Below are positions 49,793-57,656 of a stretch of 64,000 nucleotides of DNA, piece after piece. A program made the position numbers and the translations under genes. Where the stretch lies: positions 620,001 through 684,000 of the forward strand of contig OZ239146.1 of NCBI GenBank assembly GCA_965194515.1, in the 5' to 3' direction. Below the pieces are notes generated by a model. That model searched no databases, was not told the DNA's origin, and saw only the letters and a program-made list of their open reading frames with translations. Source of the stretch: Acidimicrobilacustris europaeus. GTDB taxonomy: Bacteria > Actinomycetota > Acidimicrobiia > Acidimicrobiales > Acidimicrobilacustridaceae. The first letter of the stretch is position 1. Every line of letters begins with the position of its first letter.

Positions 49793-50461
49793 ATGGCTAT
49801 CAAGGTCGTTACCAAGGACTGCACCCAACTCAGTGATGCTGAGTTGGCCGAGATGGCAGATATCTGCGCGGATGGGCCGAGCCTCTACGAGGTCGGACAA
49901 CTTTCCAAGCAGGTCGAGGCATGGGTCCTCGTGTCACTAGCTCGAGAAGGCAACGGCCTCAAGGGCTTCTCGTTCTGCACACTCGAACGCATCGGCGGCA
50001 CCCCCAGCGTGCTCATCGGTCTTGCATCGATCAAGCGCACCTCCAAGCGGTCCTCAGTTCTGCGTGCCATCCTCGCCGATCAGTTCAAGCGTGCCGTTAT
50101 GGCGTTTCCTGACGAAGACGTGCTTATGGGAACTCGATTCGCTACGGCGAGCGGTTTCGAAGCCTTCCGTACCCTCGATGACATCATTCCTCGTCCCGAC
50201 CACAAGGCCACTGGCGAAGAACGCGCGTGGGGTCGTCGATTGGCGAAGCGATTCAGCATCAGCTCAAGTTCCTACGATGACAAGACGTTCATCGCTACTG
50301 GCGATGGCTCATTCCCGTTGGCGCTCGACTACGAATCACTTGAAGCTGACAAGATCGATCCGGAGATCGTCGCGTTGTTCAAGAGCGTTGGCGCCAAGCG
50401 AGGCGACTCTCTCGTTGCCTTCGGTTGGGCAATGGCCGAGGATCTCGCCAAGATCAAGTGA
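49793..50461 (+). CDS. Conserved-looking hypothetical protein
   Basis: 222 residues, soluble, mixed alpha/beta. N-terminal half (VVTKDCTQLSDAELAEMADI, EAWVLVSLAREGNGLKGFSF, VLIGLASIKRTSKRSSVLRA) has the rhythm of a GNAT-type acetyltransferase, but no clear R/Q-x-x-G-x-G/A acetyl-CoA loop is visible. Codon use is like its neighbours. No recognised family; it stands alone between the dnaE terminator and a nitroreductase. Confidence 0.7.
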   Translation: MAIKVVTKDCTQLSDAELAEMADICADGPSLYEVGQLSKQVEAWVLVSLAREGNGLKGFSFCTLERIGGTPSVLIGLASIKRTSKRSSVLRAILADQFKRAVMAFPDEDVLMGTRFATASGFEAFRTLDDIIPRPDHKATGEERAWGRRLAKRFSISSSSYDDKTFIATGDGSFPLALDYESLEADKIDPEIVALFKSVGAKRGDSLVAFGWAMAEDLAKIK

Positions 50462-50477
50462 TCTTTAGGTCGGCGTA

Positions 50478-51077
50478 GTGCAATTCGCCGATGTTGTCGC
50501 AAACAGGCGCATGGTTCGTGCGTTTGAAACGAGTCCGGTTCCTTCGGATGTCCTTGACCGCATTCTTGATCTTGCGCGTCGAGTGCCTGCGGCAGGAAAT
50601 ACGCAAGGCCTTGATCTTGTCGTTCTCGAAGGCGAACAGACCCAGCGTTACTGGGATGCTTCGTTACCGACGGACCGTCGAGCCACTTTCCCGTGGCCGC
50701 GACTTCTTGATGCTCCGGTGTTGATCATTCCTGTGTCGTGGCCTGCCGCCTATGTCGAGCGCTATGGCGAGCATGACAAAGCGCGAACAGGGCTCGGTGA
50801 AAGTGAAGAGTCCTGGTCGGTCCCGTATTGGTATGTCGACACCGCATTCTCCGCGATGGTCGCGATGTTGGCGGCCGTCGATGAAGGTCTCGGTGCGTTG
50901 TTCTTCGGTCAGTTCGAACACGAAGGCGCAGTGAAAAACGCGCTTGGCATCCCCGAGGATCGCCGGCCGATCGGAACGATCGCGATTGGCTACGCCGCCG
51001 AAGAGCAGCGGCCAAGCGCATCATCGAAACGGCCGCGTCGACCCTTTGATGAGGTTGTGCACCGCGGCGGCTGGTAA
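50478..51077 (+). CDS. Nitroreductase family protein
   Basis: 199 residues, GTG start 16 nt after the previous stop. FMN-binding nitroreductase features: N-terminal FADVVANRRMVRAFETSPVP, RRVPAAGNTQGLDLVVL (the PSAGN-like FMN loop), mid-protein DTAFSAMVAMLAAVDEGLG, and C-terminal PIGTIAIGYAAEE. Physiological substrate unknown; flavin-dependent reductases of this family act on quinones, nitro compounds or F420-like systems. Confidence 0.82.
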   Translation: MQFADVVANRRMVRAFETSPVPSDVLDRILDLARRVPAAGNTQGLDLVVLEGEQTQRYWDASLPTDRRATFPWPRLLDAPVLIIPVSWPAAYVERYGEHDKARTGLGESEESWSVPYWYVDTAFSAMVAMLAAVDEGLGALFFGQFEHEGAVKNALGIPEDRRPIGTIAIGYAAEEQRPSASSKRPRRPFDEVVHRGGW

Positions 51078-53063
51078 TCAGCCGAGTGCGCTGAGTCGCT
51101 CGTCGAGTTCTTCGACGGTCGATGCCGGTGCAGCACACACCATCTGGCGACAGACGTAGGCCCGTCCGTCGGGGCCAGCTTCGTTGCGGCCTTCCCAGAG
51201 CGGCGATGACCCGGGTGCTCCCCAAGTGAGAACGCTACGAGGCAGCCATCGGCGTTGGGCCTCGGCGACAAGGTCGGGGCGATGGCCCGAAATGACGATT
51301 TCCTCGATGCCAAGAACGCGTAATTCGGCAGCGAGAAGGAGATGGCCAAAGCCGAGGGGCAATCGTGCTGCTGATTCAGCCAAGCGATCGACGATGGCGG
51401 TTGCGAACTCGCGGTGACGCTCATTGCCGGTGAGGGCAGCGAGTCGGAGAAGTCCAACAGCAGCGAGACTGTTGGAGCAGGCAGTGGCGTTGTCCATGAG
51501 CTCTTTGGGCCGGGCAACGAGTTGATCGCCATCGGTGCCGTTTGTGTAGACGCCGATGTCTTCGGGGTCGCCGAATAATTCAATGAGCGCGTCGGCGGTT
51601 GCTGCGGCTTCGTCGAGCCAGCGGGGGTCACCGGTTGCTTCGTGGACACGAACGAATGCATCGACGAGAGCGCCGTAGTCGGCACTGAAGGCCAAGACGC
51701 GAGCTTCGCCTTGCCAAGAACGCATCCATCGACCATTCACTCGCAGGTTGTCGCAAAGAAAGTTTGCGTTGGTGACTGCAGCATCAAGCCACTTAACTGA
51801 ACCGGTTGCCGCTGCGGCTTCGGCGATCGTGGAAAGCATGAGTGCATTCCATTCGGCCAGCACCTTGTCGTCGAGGCCTGGGCGAATTCGTTTGTTGCGA
51901 GCAGCGAGAAGTGCGACTCGGCCCCGTTCAACGGCATCGGGACGAGCAAGGTCGCCGCGAACGACGCGTTCGAGAATGTTGGTGTGTTCCCAGTTGCCGT
52001 GGTCGGTGACTCCAAACCATTCGATGACGGCATCGGCGTCGTCGCCGCAAATCTCACGGATTTCACTGATCGACCAGACGTAGAACTTTCCTTCGACGCC
52101 TTCTGAGTCGGCGTCTTCGGCGGAGTAGAAACCGCCAAGCGGGTGTCGGAGATCGCGCAGTACGTACTCGATTGTTTCCTCAAGCGTCTGGAGAAACCGC
52201 GGTTCGCCCGTGAGTTGCCAGGCGTGGAGGTAAACGCGTGCAAGGAGTGCTTCGTCGTAGAGCATCTTTTCGAAATGCGGAATGAGCCATCGTTTGTCGG
52301 TGGCATATCGGGCGAAGCCGCCGCCGAGGTGGTCGTAAATGCCACCAGCCGCCATTGCGTCGAGGGAAAGGAGTGCGGCATCGAGTGCCGATGAATCGCC
52401 GGTACGTGCGTAGTGGCGAAGCAATCCGTCAATGGCAAACGTTTGCGGGAACTTTGGTGCTGATCCGAATCCACCATCGATCTTGTCGATTTGGCCCACC
52501 AGCGCAGCAGCGGCTGCCGCAAACAGCGAGCCGTCTGGTTCTTGTGTTGGGTGAGGTAGCTGCACGCCCTCATCGATTGCCTCGGTGACGGTGGCAGCTT
52601 GTTCAACGAGTTCGTCTCGTCGGGTGTGCCACAACTCGTTGATGCGCTCGCAAAGCTCAGCGAATCCAAGATGACCGCCACGCGAGGTCTTCGGAAAATA
52701 GGTTCCGGCAAAGAACGGACGACCATCGGGTAGGCAGAACACGGTCATGGGCCAACCGCCGTGGCCATTCATCGCCTGAACCGCATCCATGTAGACCGCA
52801 TCGACATCGGGTCGTTCCTCACGGTCAACCTTGACGTTCACGAACAACCGATTCATGAGTTCGCCAGTGGCCTCGTCTTCGAACGACTCATGAGCCATGA
52901 CGTGGCACCAGTGGCAGGCCGAATAGCCGACGGAAATGAGCACGGGGACATCTCGGCGTTCCGCTTCGGCGAGGGCCTCAGGCCCCCACGGCCACCAATC
53001 GACGGGGTTATCAGCGTGCTGGCGGAGGTACGGGCTGGTTTCGTTCGCAAGGCGATTTGTCAC
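51078..53063 (-). CDS. Thioredoxin-domain / glycoside-hydrolase-like protein (YyaL, DUF255)
   Basis: 661 residues, GTG start at 53063 with -10 TACTCT 7 nt upstream. N-terminal thioredoxin-like domain (about 1-160) opens with NETSPYLRQHADNPVDWWPW and contains the redox site SACHWCHVMAHESF. The remainder is an (alpha/alpha)6-barrel-like domain seen in the YyaL/SPATA20 family. Widely conserved; function poorly defined. It abuts the convergent nitroreductase stop without a gap. Confidence 0.88.
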   Translation of the reverse strand: MTNRLANETSPYLRQHADNPVDWWPWGPEALAEAERRDVPVLISVGYSACHWCHVMAHESFEDEATGELMNRLFVNVKVDREERPDVDAVYMDAVQAMNGHGGWPMTVFCLPDGRPFFAGTYFPKTSRGGHLGFAELCERINELWHTRRDELVEQAATVTEAIDEGVQLPHPTQEPDGSLFAAAAAALVGQIDKIDGGFGSAPKFPQTFAIDGLLRHYARTGDSSALDAALLSLDAMAAGGIYDHLGGGFARYATDKRWLIPHFEKMLYDEALLARVYLHAWQLTGEPRFLQTLEETIEYVLRDLRHPLGGFYSAEDADSEGVEGKFYVWSISEIREICGDDADAVIEWFGVTDHGNWEHTNILERVVRGDLARPDAVERGRVALLAARNKRIRPGLDDKVLAEWNALMLSTIAEAAAATGSVKWLDAAVTNANFLCDNLRVNGRWMRSWQGEARVLAFSADYGALVDAFVRVHEATGDPRWLDEAAATADALIELFGDPEDIGVYTNGTDGDQLVARPKELMDNATACSNSLAAVGLLRLAALTGNERHREFATAIVDRLAESAARLPLGFGHLLLAAELRVLGIEEIVISGHRPDLVAEAQRRWLPRSVLTWGAPGSSPLWEGRNEAGPDGRAYVCRQMVCAAPASTVEELDERLSALG

Positions 53064-53070
53064 GGCCGGG

Positions 53071-53076
53071 AGAGTA
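53071..53076 (-). promoter_or_regulatory. -10 element TACTCT for YyaL-like gene (leaderless type)
   Basis: Read on minus, TACTCT is 7 nt before GTG 53063. It is one half of a divergent pair with 53092-53097. Confidence 0.5.
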
Positions 53077-53091
53077 TCGGCGATGAGGTCC

Positions 53092-53097
53092 TACGAT
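53092..53097 (+). promoter_or_regulatory. -10 element TACGAT for aldo/keto reductase (leaderless type)
   Basis: TACGAT is 6 nt before ATG 53104, which favours that start over the longer frame from 52936. Confidence 0.55.
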
Positions 53098-53103
53098 GCG
53101 GTC

Positions 53104-53931
53104 ATGTCGCAGATACCTCGTATCGAATTCAATGACGGCCATTCCATCCCGCAGATCGGTTTTGGCGTCTTTCAAATTCCCGCAGATGATGCCGAGCAAC
53201 TCGTCGGTCAGGCGATCGACATCGGCTATCGCCATATCGATACGGCATGGGGCTATTTCAACGAGGAAGGCGTCGGCGCTGCGGTGAACAACTGCGGTCT
53301 GCCCCGTGAGGACATCTTCGTCACCACAAAGGTCTGGAACAGTTCGCAGGGTCGATCCCTGTCGACTGAATCGCTTGAACGGTCACTCGAAACCCTTGGA
53401 TTCGACTACCTCGACCTTCTGCTGATCCATTGGCCAGCGCCAGCAAACAATCTCTATGTCGAAACCTGGGAAACCTTCATCGAACTCCGCGAATCTGGTC
53501 GGGTTCGCTCAATAGGTGTTTCGAACTTCGAGCCGGAACATCTGCATCGGATCATCGAAGCAACCGCTTTCGTGCCAGCGCTCAATCAGATTGAGCTGCA
53601 CCCGTTCTTCCAACAAAAGCTTCTTCGCGACTTCCATGACCTTCATGGAATCGCAACTGAAGCCTGGGGCCCCATTGCTCGTGGAGCGGTTGATGACGAT
53701 CCGCTGCTGGTGATGTTGGCCAATAACTACGGTCGCACCCCTGCGCAGATTGCACTGCGATGGGAGATCCAACACGGGATCGTCACTATTCCGAAATCGG
53801 CAACGTTGTCGCGGATTCAGTCGAACTTCGATGTGTTCGACTTCACGATCAGCGAAGACGATATGGCGATGATCGATGCAATCGATCGTGAAGATGGACG
53901 CTTCGGTCCTCTTCCCTCAGAGTTGAACTAA
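53104..53931 (+). CDS. Aldo/keto reductase
   Basis: 275 residues, TIM barrel NADPH-dependent reductase of the AKR5-like bacterial group. Catalytic tetrad: Asp and Tyr in RHIDTAWGYFNEE, Lys in FVTTKVWN, His in LLIHWPAP. The cofactor-binding end reads TIPKSATLSRIQSNFDVFDF. Similar to 2,5-diketo-gluconate reductases, but the physiological aldehyde or ketone is unknown. Convergent with the crotonase gene. Confidence 0.9.
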   Translation: MSQIPRIEFNDGHSIPQIGFGVFQIPADDAEQLVGQAIDIGYRHIDTAWGYFNEEGVGAAVNNCGLPREDIFVTTKVWNSSQGRSLSTESLERSLETLGFDYLDLLLIHWPAPANNLYVETWETFIELRESGRVRSIGVSNFEPEHLHRIIEATAFVPALNQIELHPFFQQKLLRDFHDLHGIATEAWGPIARGAVDDDPLLVMLANNYGRTPAQIALRWEIQHGIVTIPKSATLSRIQSNFDVFDFTISEDDMAMIDAIDREDGRFGPLPSELN

Positions 53932-53942
53932 AGGAAGCTTCG

Positions 53943-54761
53943 TTACTTGCCCTGAAAGTTGGGGGTGCGCTTTTCGGAGAATGCCTTCATGCCTTCTTTG
54001 GCATCTTCCGAGCGCATGACTGGTGAAACGAAACCGATCTCGATTGGCTGCGCTTCAGCTTCAGGAAGCCATCCGGTTGCAATGGCCGACGCCTTTGCTG
54101 CTTTGACGGCGAGGGGACCATTGGCGCAAATGACGTCGGCGATCTCATGGGCCTTCGCCATTCCTGCGCCACTGGGGGCGATGTGGCTTACGAGTCCCCA
54201 GCGAAGTGCTTCTTCGGCATCGAGCACGCGACCAGTGATGAGCATGTCCATGGCAACGGCGTAGGGGATCTGTCGCTTCAATCGCATCGTTGAACCTGCG
54301 CCGGCGATGAGTCCACGCTTCACCTCGGGAACACCGAACGTGGCGTGTTCCTCGGCAATGCGAATGTCGGTGGCCTGCAACATTTCGCAACCACCACCCA
54401 TGCATTGGCCGTTCACGACGGCGATGATCGGCTTCGTACACCAATGGGTGAGGAGCAAGCCCTTGCCGACCACACCTGGATCGTCCTTGAGCCGCTCTTG
54501 AATTCGCTTTGCTTCTTCGGTGACTTCGCCTGACATCCAGCCATCGTTCAAATCGCCGCCAGCGCAATAGGCGACATCGCCGGCACCAGTGAGTATCACG
54601 CAGCGAATGGAATCGTCGGAATCGGCGAGATCCCATGCGTCGGCGAAGCGCACGAGCATGTCGGGTACCAATGCGTTTCGACGATGCGGTCGATTCATCG
54701 TGAGGATGAGTACTGGTCCTTCGCGTTCGACAAGAAGGCTGGGTGCGTCGGTTTCAGTCAT
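53943..54761 (-). CDS. Enoyl-CoA hydratase/isomerase (crotonase family)
   Basis: 272 residues from ATG 54761, preceded by AAAGGGG. Crotonase landmarks: RPHRRNALVPDML, oxyanion-hole AYCAGGDLND and GQCMGGGCEMLQATDIRIA, FGVPEVKRGL, and a C-terminal SEKRTPNFQGK. The first catalytic Glu appears as E in GGGCEM. The signature differs from MenB (dihydroxynaphthoyl-CoA synthase), so despite lying 25 bp downstream of menE it is not assigned to menaquinone synthesis. Confidence 0.85.
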   Translation of the reverse strand: MTETDAPSLLVEREGPVLILTMNRPHRRNALVPDMLVRFADAWDLADSDDSIRCVILTGAGDVAYCAGGDLNDGWMSGEVTEEAKRIQERLKDDPGVVGKGLLLTHWCTKPIIAVVNGQCMGGGCEMLQATDIRIAEEHATFGVPEVKRGLIAGAGSTMRLKRQIPYAVAMDMLITGRVLDAEEALRWGLVSHIAPSGAGMAKAHEIADVICANGPLAVKAAKASAIATGWLPEAEAQPIEIGFVSPVMRSEDAKEGMKAFSEKRTPNFQGK

Positions 54762-54786
54762 GGGTTCCCCTTTGTTGCAAGCGTTT

Positions 54787-55887
54787 CTAGAGCGATTTAC
54801 GTTCGACTTTTCCGAGCGAAGTGCGTGGAAGGGCATCGAGAAATTCAATGCGTCGTGGCGCACAGTATGCAGGAAGCGTCTGTTTCACGTGGTCTCTGAG
54901 TTCTTCGAGTGTGGGCGGTGCTGATGAGTCGACTGCCACCACGACGGCGGTGACGATAGTGCCCCATTCGTTGTCAGGTCTTCCCACGATGGCTACTTCG
55001 TTGACCGATGGCAGTGCGGAAATTGATTCTTCAACTGGTGCGGGCCAAATCTTCTCGCCGCCAGAAATAATGAGGTCACCGCGACGGCCGTGCACAACGA
55101 GGCGACCGTCGACAATTTCGGCGGCATCGTTGGTGGGGAACCAGCCATCCTTTGTCCGGGGGTCGGTGCCGTCCCGATAGCAACGCAACAACATGTCGCC
55201 GCGTACTTGGATTTCACCGTCAACGATGCGAAGTTCGACACCGGGGAGGATGTCGCCATCGAACACCACGGCGCTGCCGGTTTCCGTCATGCCGTAACTC
55301 GCTCGGCAATTGTCGGGAAGGTTTTCAGGCACTGCTTGACCACCAACAATGATGCGACGGAAGAGACTCGGATCAACACGGGCGAGTGTGGTTGGAACAA
55401 GCGAGGTGAGTGTTGCTCCTTCTCGGGCCGCGGTCTCTACCGCCTGACTGTCGAATCGATCGTGAACCACGAGTGGAATGTGAAATGTTCGCGAGCGAAC
55501 CACGATGGCGAGACCGGCGATATGTGTGAGTGGAAGGCAACACAACCACTGATCACTTGAAGCATCGACGCCGAGTGCAGTGGATGTTGATCGTGCTGAT
55601 GCCTCAAGCGATGCGTGTGTGTGAACAACGCCCTTTGGCGTTCCGGTGCTTCCGGAGGTGGCGATCACGAGAGCATCGCCAGCGTCGACCTGACGGCCGT
55701 TGAGACGCTGTTCGGTCCCGTTGTCCTCGATGATGCGAGTGGGGGCGAGCGCAGCAATGAGCGAATCTCGGGCCGCATCGGGGAGGCGAGGGTCGAGGGG
55801 CATCGCTGCGTCGCCGCGTTCCCAGATCGTTGAGAGGGTCTCGACAAAGCCCTGGCCGGTTTGGGCGATCGCCACTAATTCCTGCAT
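54787..55887 (-). CDS. menE: o-Succinylbenzoate-CoA ligase MenE
   Basis: 366 residues from ATG 55887, fixed by -10 TAGCCT 7 nt upstream; the frame open to 56073 overlaps divergent menA. Adenylate-forming enzyme: VIATSGSTGTPKGVVHTHASL, ASYGMTETGS, GWFPTNDAAEIVDGRLVVHG, SGGEKIWPAPVEE and C-terminal PRTSLGKVERK with the catalytic Lys. The compact size matches actinobacterial MenE, and its linkage to menA/menD supports the assignment over generic acyl-CoA ligase. Confidence 0.87.
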   Translation of the reverse strand: MQELVAIAQTGQGFVETLSTIWERGDAAMPLDPRLPDAARDSLIAALAPTRIIEDNGTEQRLNGRQVDAGDALVIATSGSTGTPKGVVHTHASLEASARSTSTALGVDASSDQWLCCLPLTHIAGLAIVVRSRTFHIPLVVHDRFDSQAVETAAREGATLTSLVPTTLARVDPSLFRRIIVGGQAVPENLPDNCRASYGMTETGSAVVFDGDILPGVELRIVDGEIQVRGDMLLRCYRDGTDPRTKDGWFPTNDAAEIVDGRLVVHGRRGDLIISGGEKIWPAPVEESISALPSVNEVAIVGRPDNEWGTIVTAVVVAVDSSAPPTLEELRDHVKQTLPAYCAPRRIEFLDALPRTSLGKVERKSL

Positions 55888-55894
55888 CGGGTTG

Positions 55895-55900
55895 AGGCTA
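55895..55900 (-). promoter_or_regulatory. -10 element TAGCCT for menE (leaderless type)
   Basis: Read on minus, TAGCCT is 7 nt before ATG 55887. Confidence 0.5.
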
Positions 55901-55948
55901 GGCCTCAGATTCGGCGGGATTGGCCTCCACCGACCACACTTACCGCTT

Positions 55949-56839
55949 ATGAAGGACTGGATTGCTGGAGCCCGACCCCGAACTCTGCCTGCGGCTCTTG
56001 TGCCCGTGCTTGTCGGAACTGCCGCTGCGGCAGGCATGAATGGCGATACGAATGCGCTGAAGGGCCTCGTCATCTGGCGCTTCGCCGCTGCTCTCGTGGT
56101 GTCGCTCGCGCTGCAAATTGGCGTGAATTATGCCAACGACTATTCCGATGGAATTCGCGGAACCGATGCTGACCGTGTTGGACCGATGCGACTCACAGGA
56201 TCAGGACGTAAGAGCCCCGGTGCCGTAAAGCGCGCGGCGTTCCTCTCCTTTGGTGTCGCTGCAGTCGCTGGTCTCGGTCTCGCTGCGGCCACGAGCTGGT
56301 GGTTGATCGCCGTTGGCCTCGTGGCAATCGCTGCGGCGTGGTTCTATACCGGAGGCCCTCGTCCCTACGGCTATGCCGGTTTGGGCGAAGTGTTTGTGTT
56401 CGTGTTCTTTGGAATCGTGGCAACGAGCGGTTCGGCATTTGTGCAGATCGAACGAGTTACGCCGCTCACTCTTCTCGTTTCGATACCGGTTGGTCTCTTC
56501 GCAACGGCGTTACTCGTGGTGAATAACCTTCGCGATATCCCGGGTGACACCGAAGCGGGCAAGCGCACGCTCGCAGTTCGTCTTGGAGACAAGCGGACAC
56601 GGATCTTTTACATCGTGCTCGTCGTACTGCCGTTCTTCACGGTGCCGTTCTTGTGCGGACTTTCGCAGCGTCCCGCCGGTGCATTTTCGATGTTTGCTGT
56701 TCTTCTTGCCCGCAAACCCGTGCAACGTGTGATCGAAGGGGCTCGAGGTCCGGCCCTGATCCCTGTTCTCGGCGCGACAGGGAAGGTTCAGTTGGCCTTC
56801 GGCGTGTTGATCTCGGTCGGATTGTTTATCGGCGGCTGA
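55949..56839 (+). CDS. menA: 1,4-Dihydroxy-2-naphthoate polyprenyltransferase MenA
   Basis: 296 residues from ATG 55949. UbiA superfamily membrane enzyme with about eight helices. Prenyl-diphosphate-binding Asp motifs: NYANDYSDGIRGTDADR and LLVVNNLRDIPGDTEAG; N-terminus WIAGARPRTLPAALVPVLVG is typical of MenA. It attaches the isoprenoid chain to DHNA, giving demethylmenaquinone. Divergent from menE; its stop abuts the convergent menH stop. Confidence 0.93.
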   Translation: MKDWIAGARPRTLPAALVPVLVGTAAAAGMNGDTNALKGLVIWRFAAALVVSLALQIGVNYANDYSDGIRGTDADRVGPMRLTGSGRKSPGAVKRAAFLSFGVAAVAGLGLAAATSWWLIAVGLVAIAAAWFYTGGPRPYGYAGLGEVFVFVFFGIVATSGSAFVQIERVTPLTLLVSIPVGLFATALLVVNNLRDIPGDTEAGKRTLAVRLGDKRTRIFYIVLVVLPFFTVPFLCGLSQRPAGAFSMFAVLLARKPVQRVIEGARGPALIPVLGATGKVQLAFGVLISVGLFIGG

Positions 56840-57610
56840 TTACAGCGCTTTTGAGAGCCAATCGGTGATTGCCGCTGCGGTTGCTGCCGGATTCTCTAAC
56901 TGTGCGCTGTGCCCGGCGTTATCGATGAGTTGTATCGAAGCGTTCGTTCCGATTGATTCAACGAGACGTTGGCCAAGGTGTGTGAATTTTTCGTCGTTGG
57001 CGCCAGCGATGACGAGCACTGGCATGGCGAGCTCGCCAAGGCGACTCCACAACGATTCTTGAGTACCAGTTCCGCACAATCGCAAGCTTGAGGCCAAACC
57101 CGCCGCAGAGTTCGTGGCTCGGACTTCGCGAAACGATTGTTCGGCGGTGAGCGACGCAAACATTGGTTGCGATAGCCACTCGTCGAGGAACGCATCGACG
57201 CCGATATCTTCGAGATGATCAGCAAGTGACTCATCGGCAACGCGACGCTGCTTGCGTTCTTCTTCGCTGTCGAGTCCGCCCGTGGCACCGATAATGACAA
57301 GCCGTTCGACGAGTTGCGGATGACCAAGCGCGAGGTGGAGTGCGACGCGACCTCCGAGCGAGTAGCCGATGACGATGCTCGGATCGATGCTCGAAGCAAC
57401 CAGCGCGGCTGTTTGGTCCAGGTTGGCGCGAACCTCGCCCGAACCGCCATGGCCCGGTAGGTCGATCGCTACTACCGAGTGAGTGGTGGCGAGTTCGTCT
57501 GAAAATGGTCCCCAGCAGGCGGCGGTTTGGGTGAAGCCGTGCAGCAGCGCGATTGGAAGGGCGCCAGCGGGGCTGCCGGTCCGGATGCTGGAAAGGTGAG
57601 GAGAAGTCAC
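56840..57610 (-). CDS. menH: Alpha/beta hydrolase, probable MenH (SHCHC synthase)
   Basis: 256 residues from GTG 57610, with -10 TACGCT 6 nt upstream. ATG 57658 is excluded because its own codon overlaps the menD start. Catalytic triad candidates: Ser in IGYSLGGRVALH, Asp in IAGANDEKF, His in DNAGHSAQLENP. Placement between menA and menD argues for MenH, which eliminates pyruvate from SEPHCHC; many similar hydrolases exist, so the role is inferred from context. Confidence 0.78.
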   Translation of the reverse strand: MTSPHLSSIRTGSPAGALPIALLHGFTQTAACWGPFSDELATTHSVVAIDLPGHGGSGEVRANLDQTAALVASSIDPSIVIGYSLGGRVALHLALGHPQLVERLVIIGATGGLDSEEERKQRRVADESLADHLEDIGVDAFLDEWLSQPMFASLTAEQSFREVRATNSAAGLASSLRLCGTGTQESLWSRLGELAMPVLVIAGANDEKFTHLGQRLVESIGTNASIQLIDNAGHSAQLENPAATAAAITDWLSKAL

Positions 57611-57616
57611 CCGCTC

Positions 57617-57622
57617 AGCGTA
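57617..57622 (-). promoter_or_regulatory. -10 element TACGCT for menH (leaderless type)
   Basis: Read on minus, TACGCT is 6 nt before GTG 57610. Divergent partner of the menD -10 at 57645-57650. Confidence 0.5.
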
Positions 57623-57644
57623 GAGGGCGGGCTGGCGCGGACCG

Positions 57645-57650
57645 TAGGCT
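57645..57650 (+). promoter_or_regulatory. -10 element TAGGCT for menD (leaderless type)
   Basis: TAGGCT is 6 nt before ATG 57657. Confidence 0.55.
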
Positions 57651-57656
57651 GCGGTC

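Noticed and set aside
53943..54761. Crotonase as MenB
   Set aside because: Next to menE, but the oxyanion and C-terminal regions read as a general enoyl-CoA hydratase; no MenB-specific segment seen.
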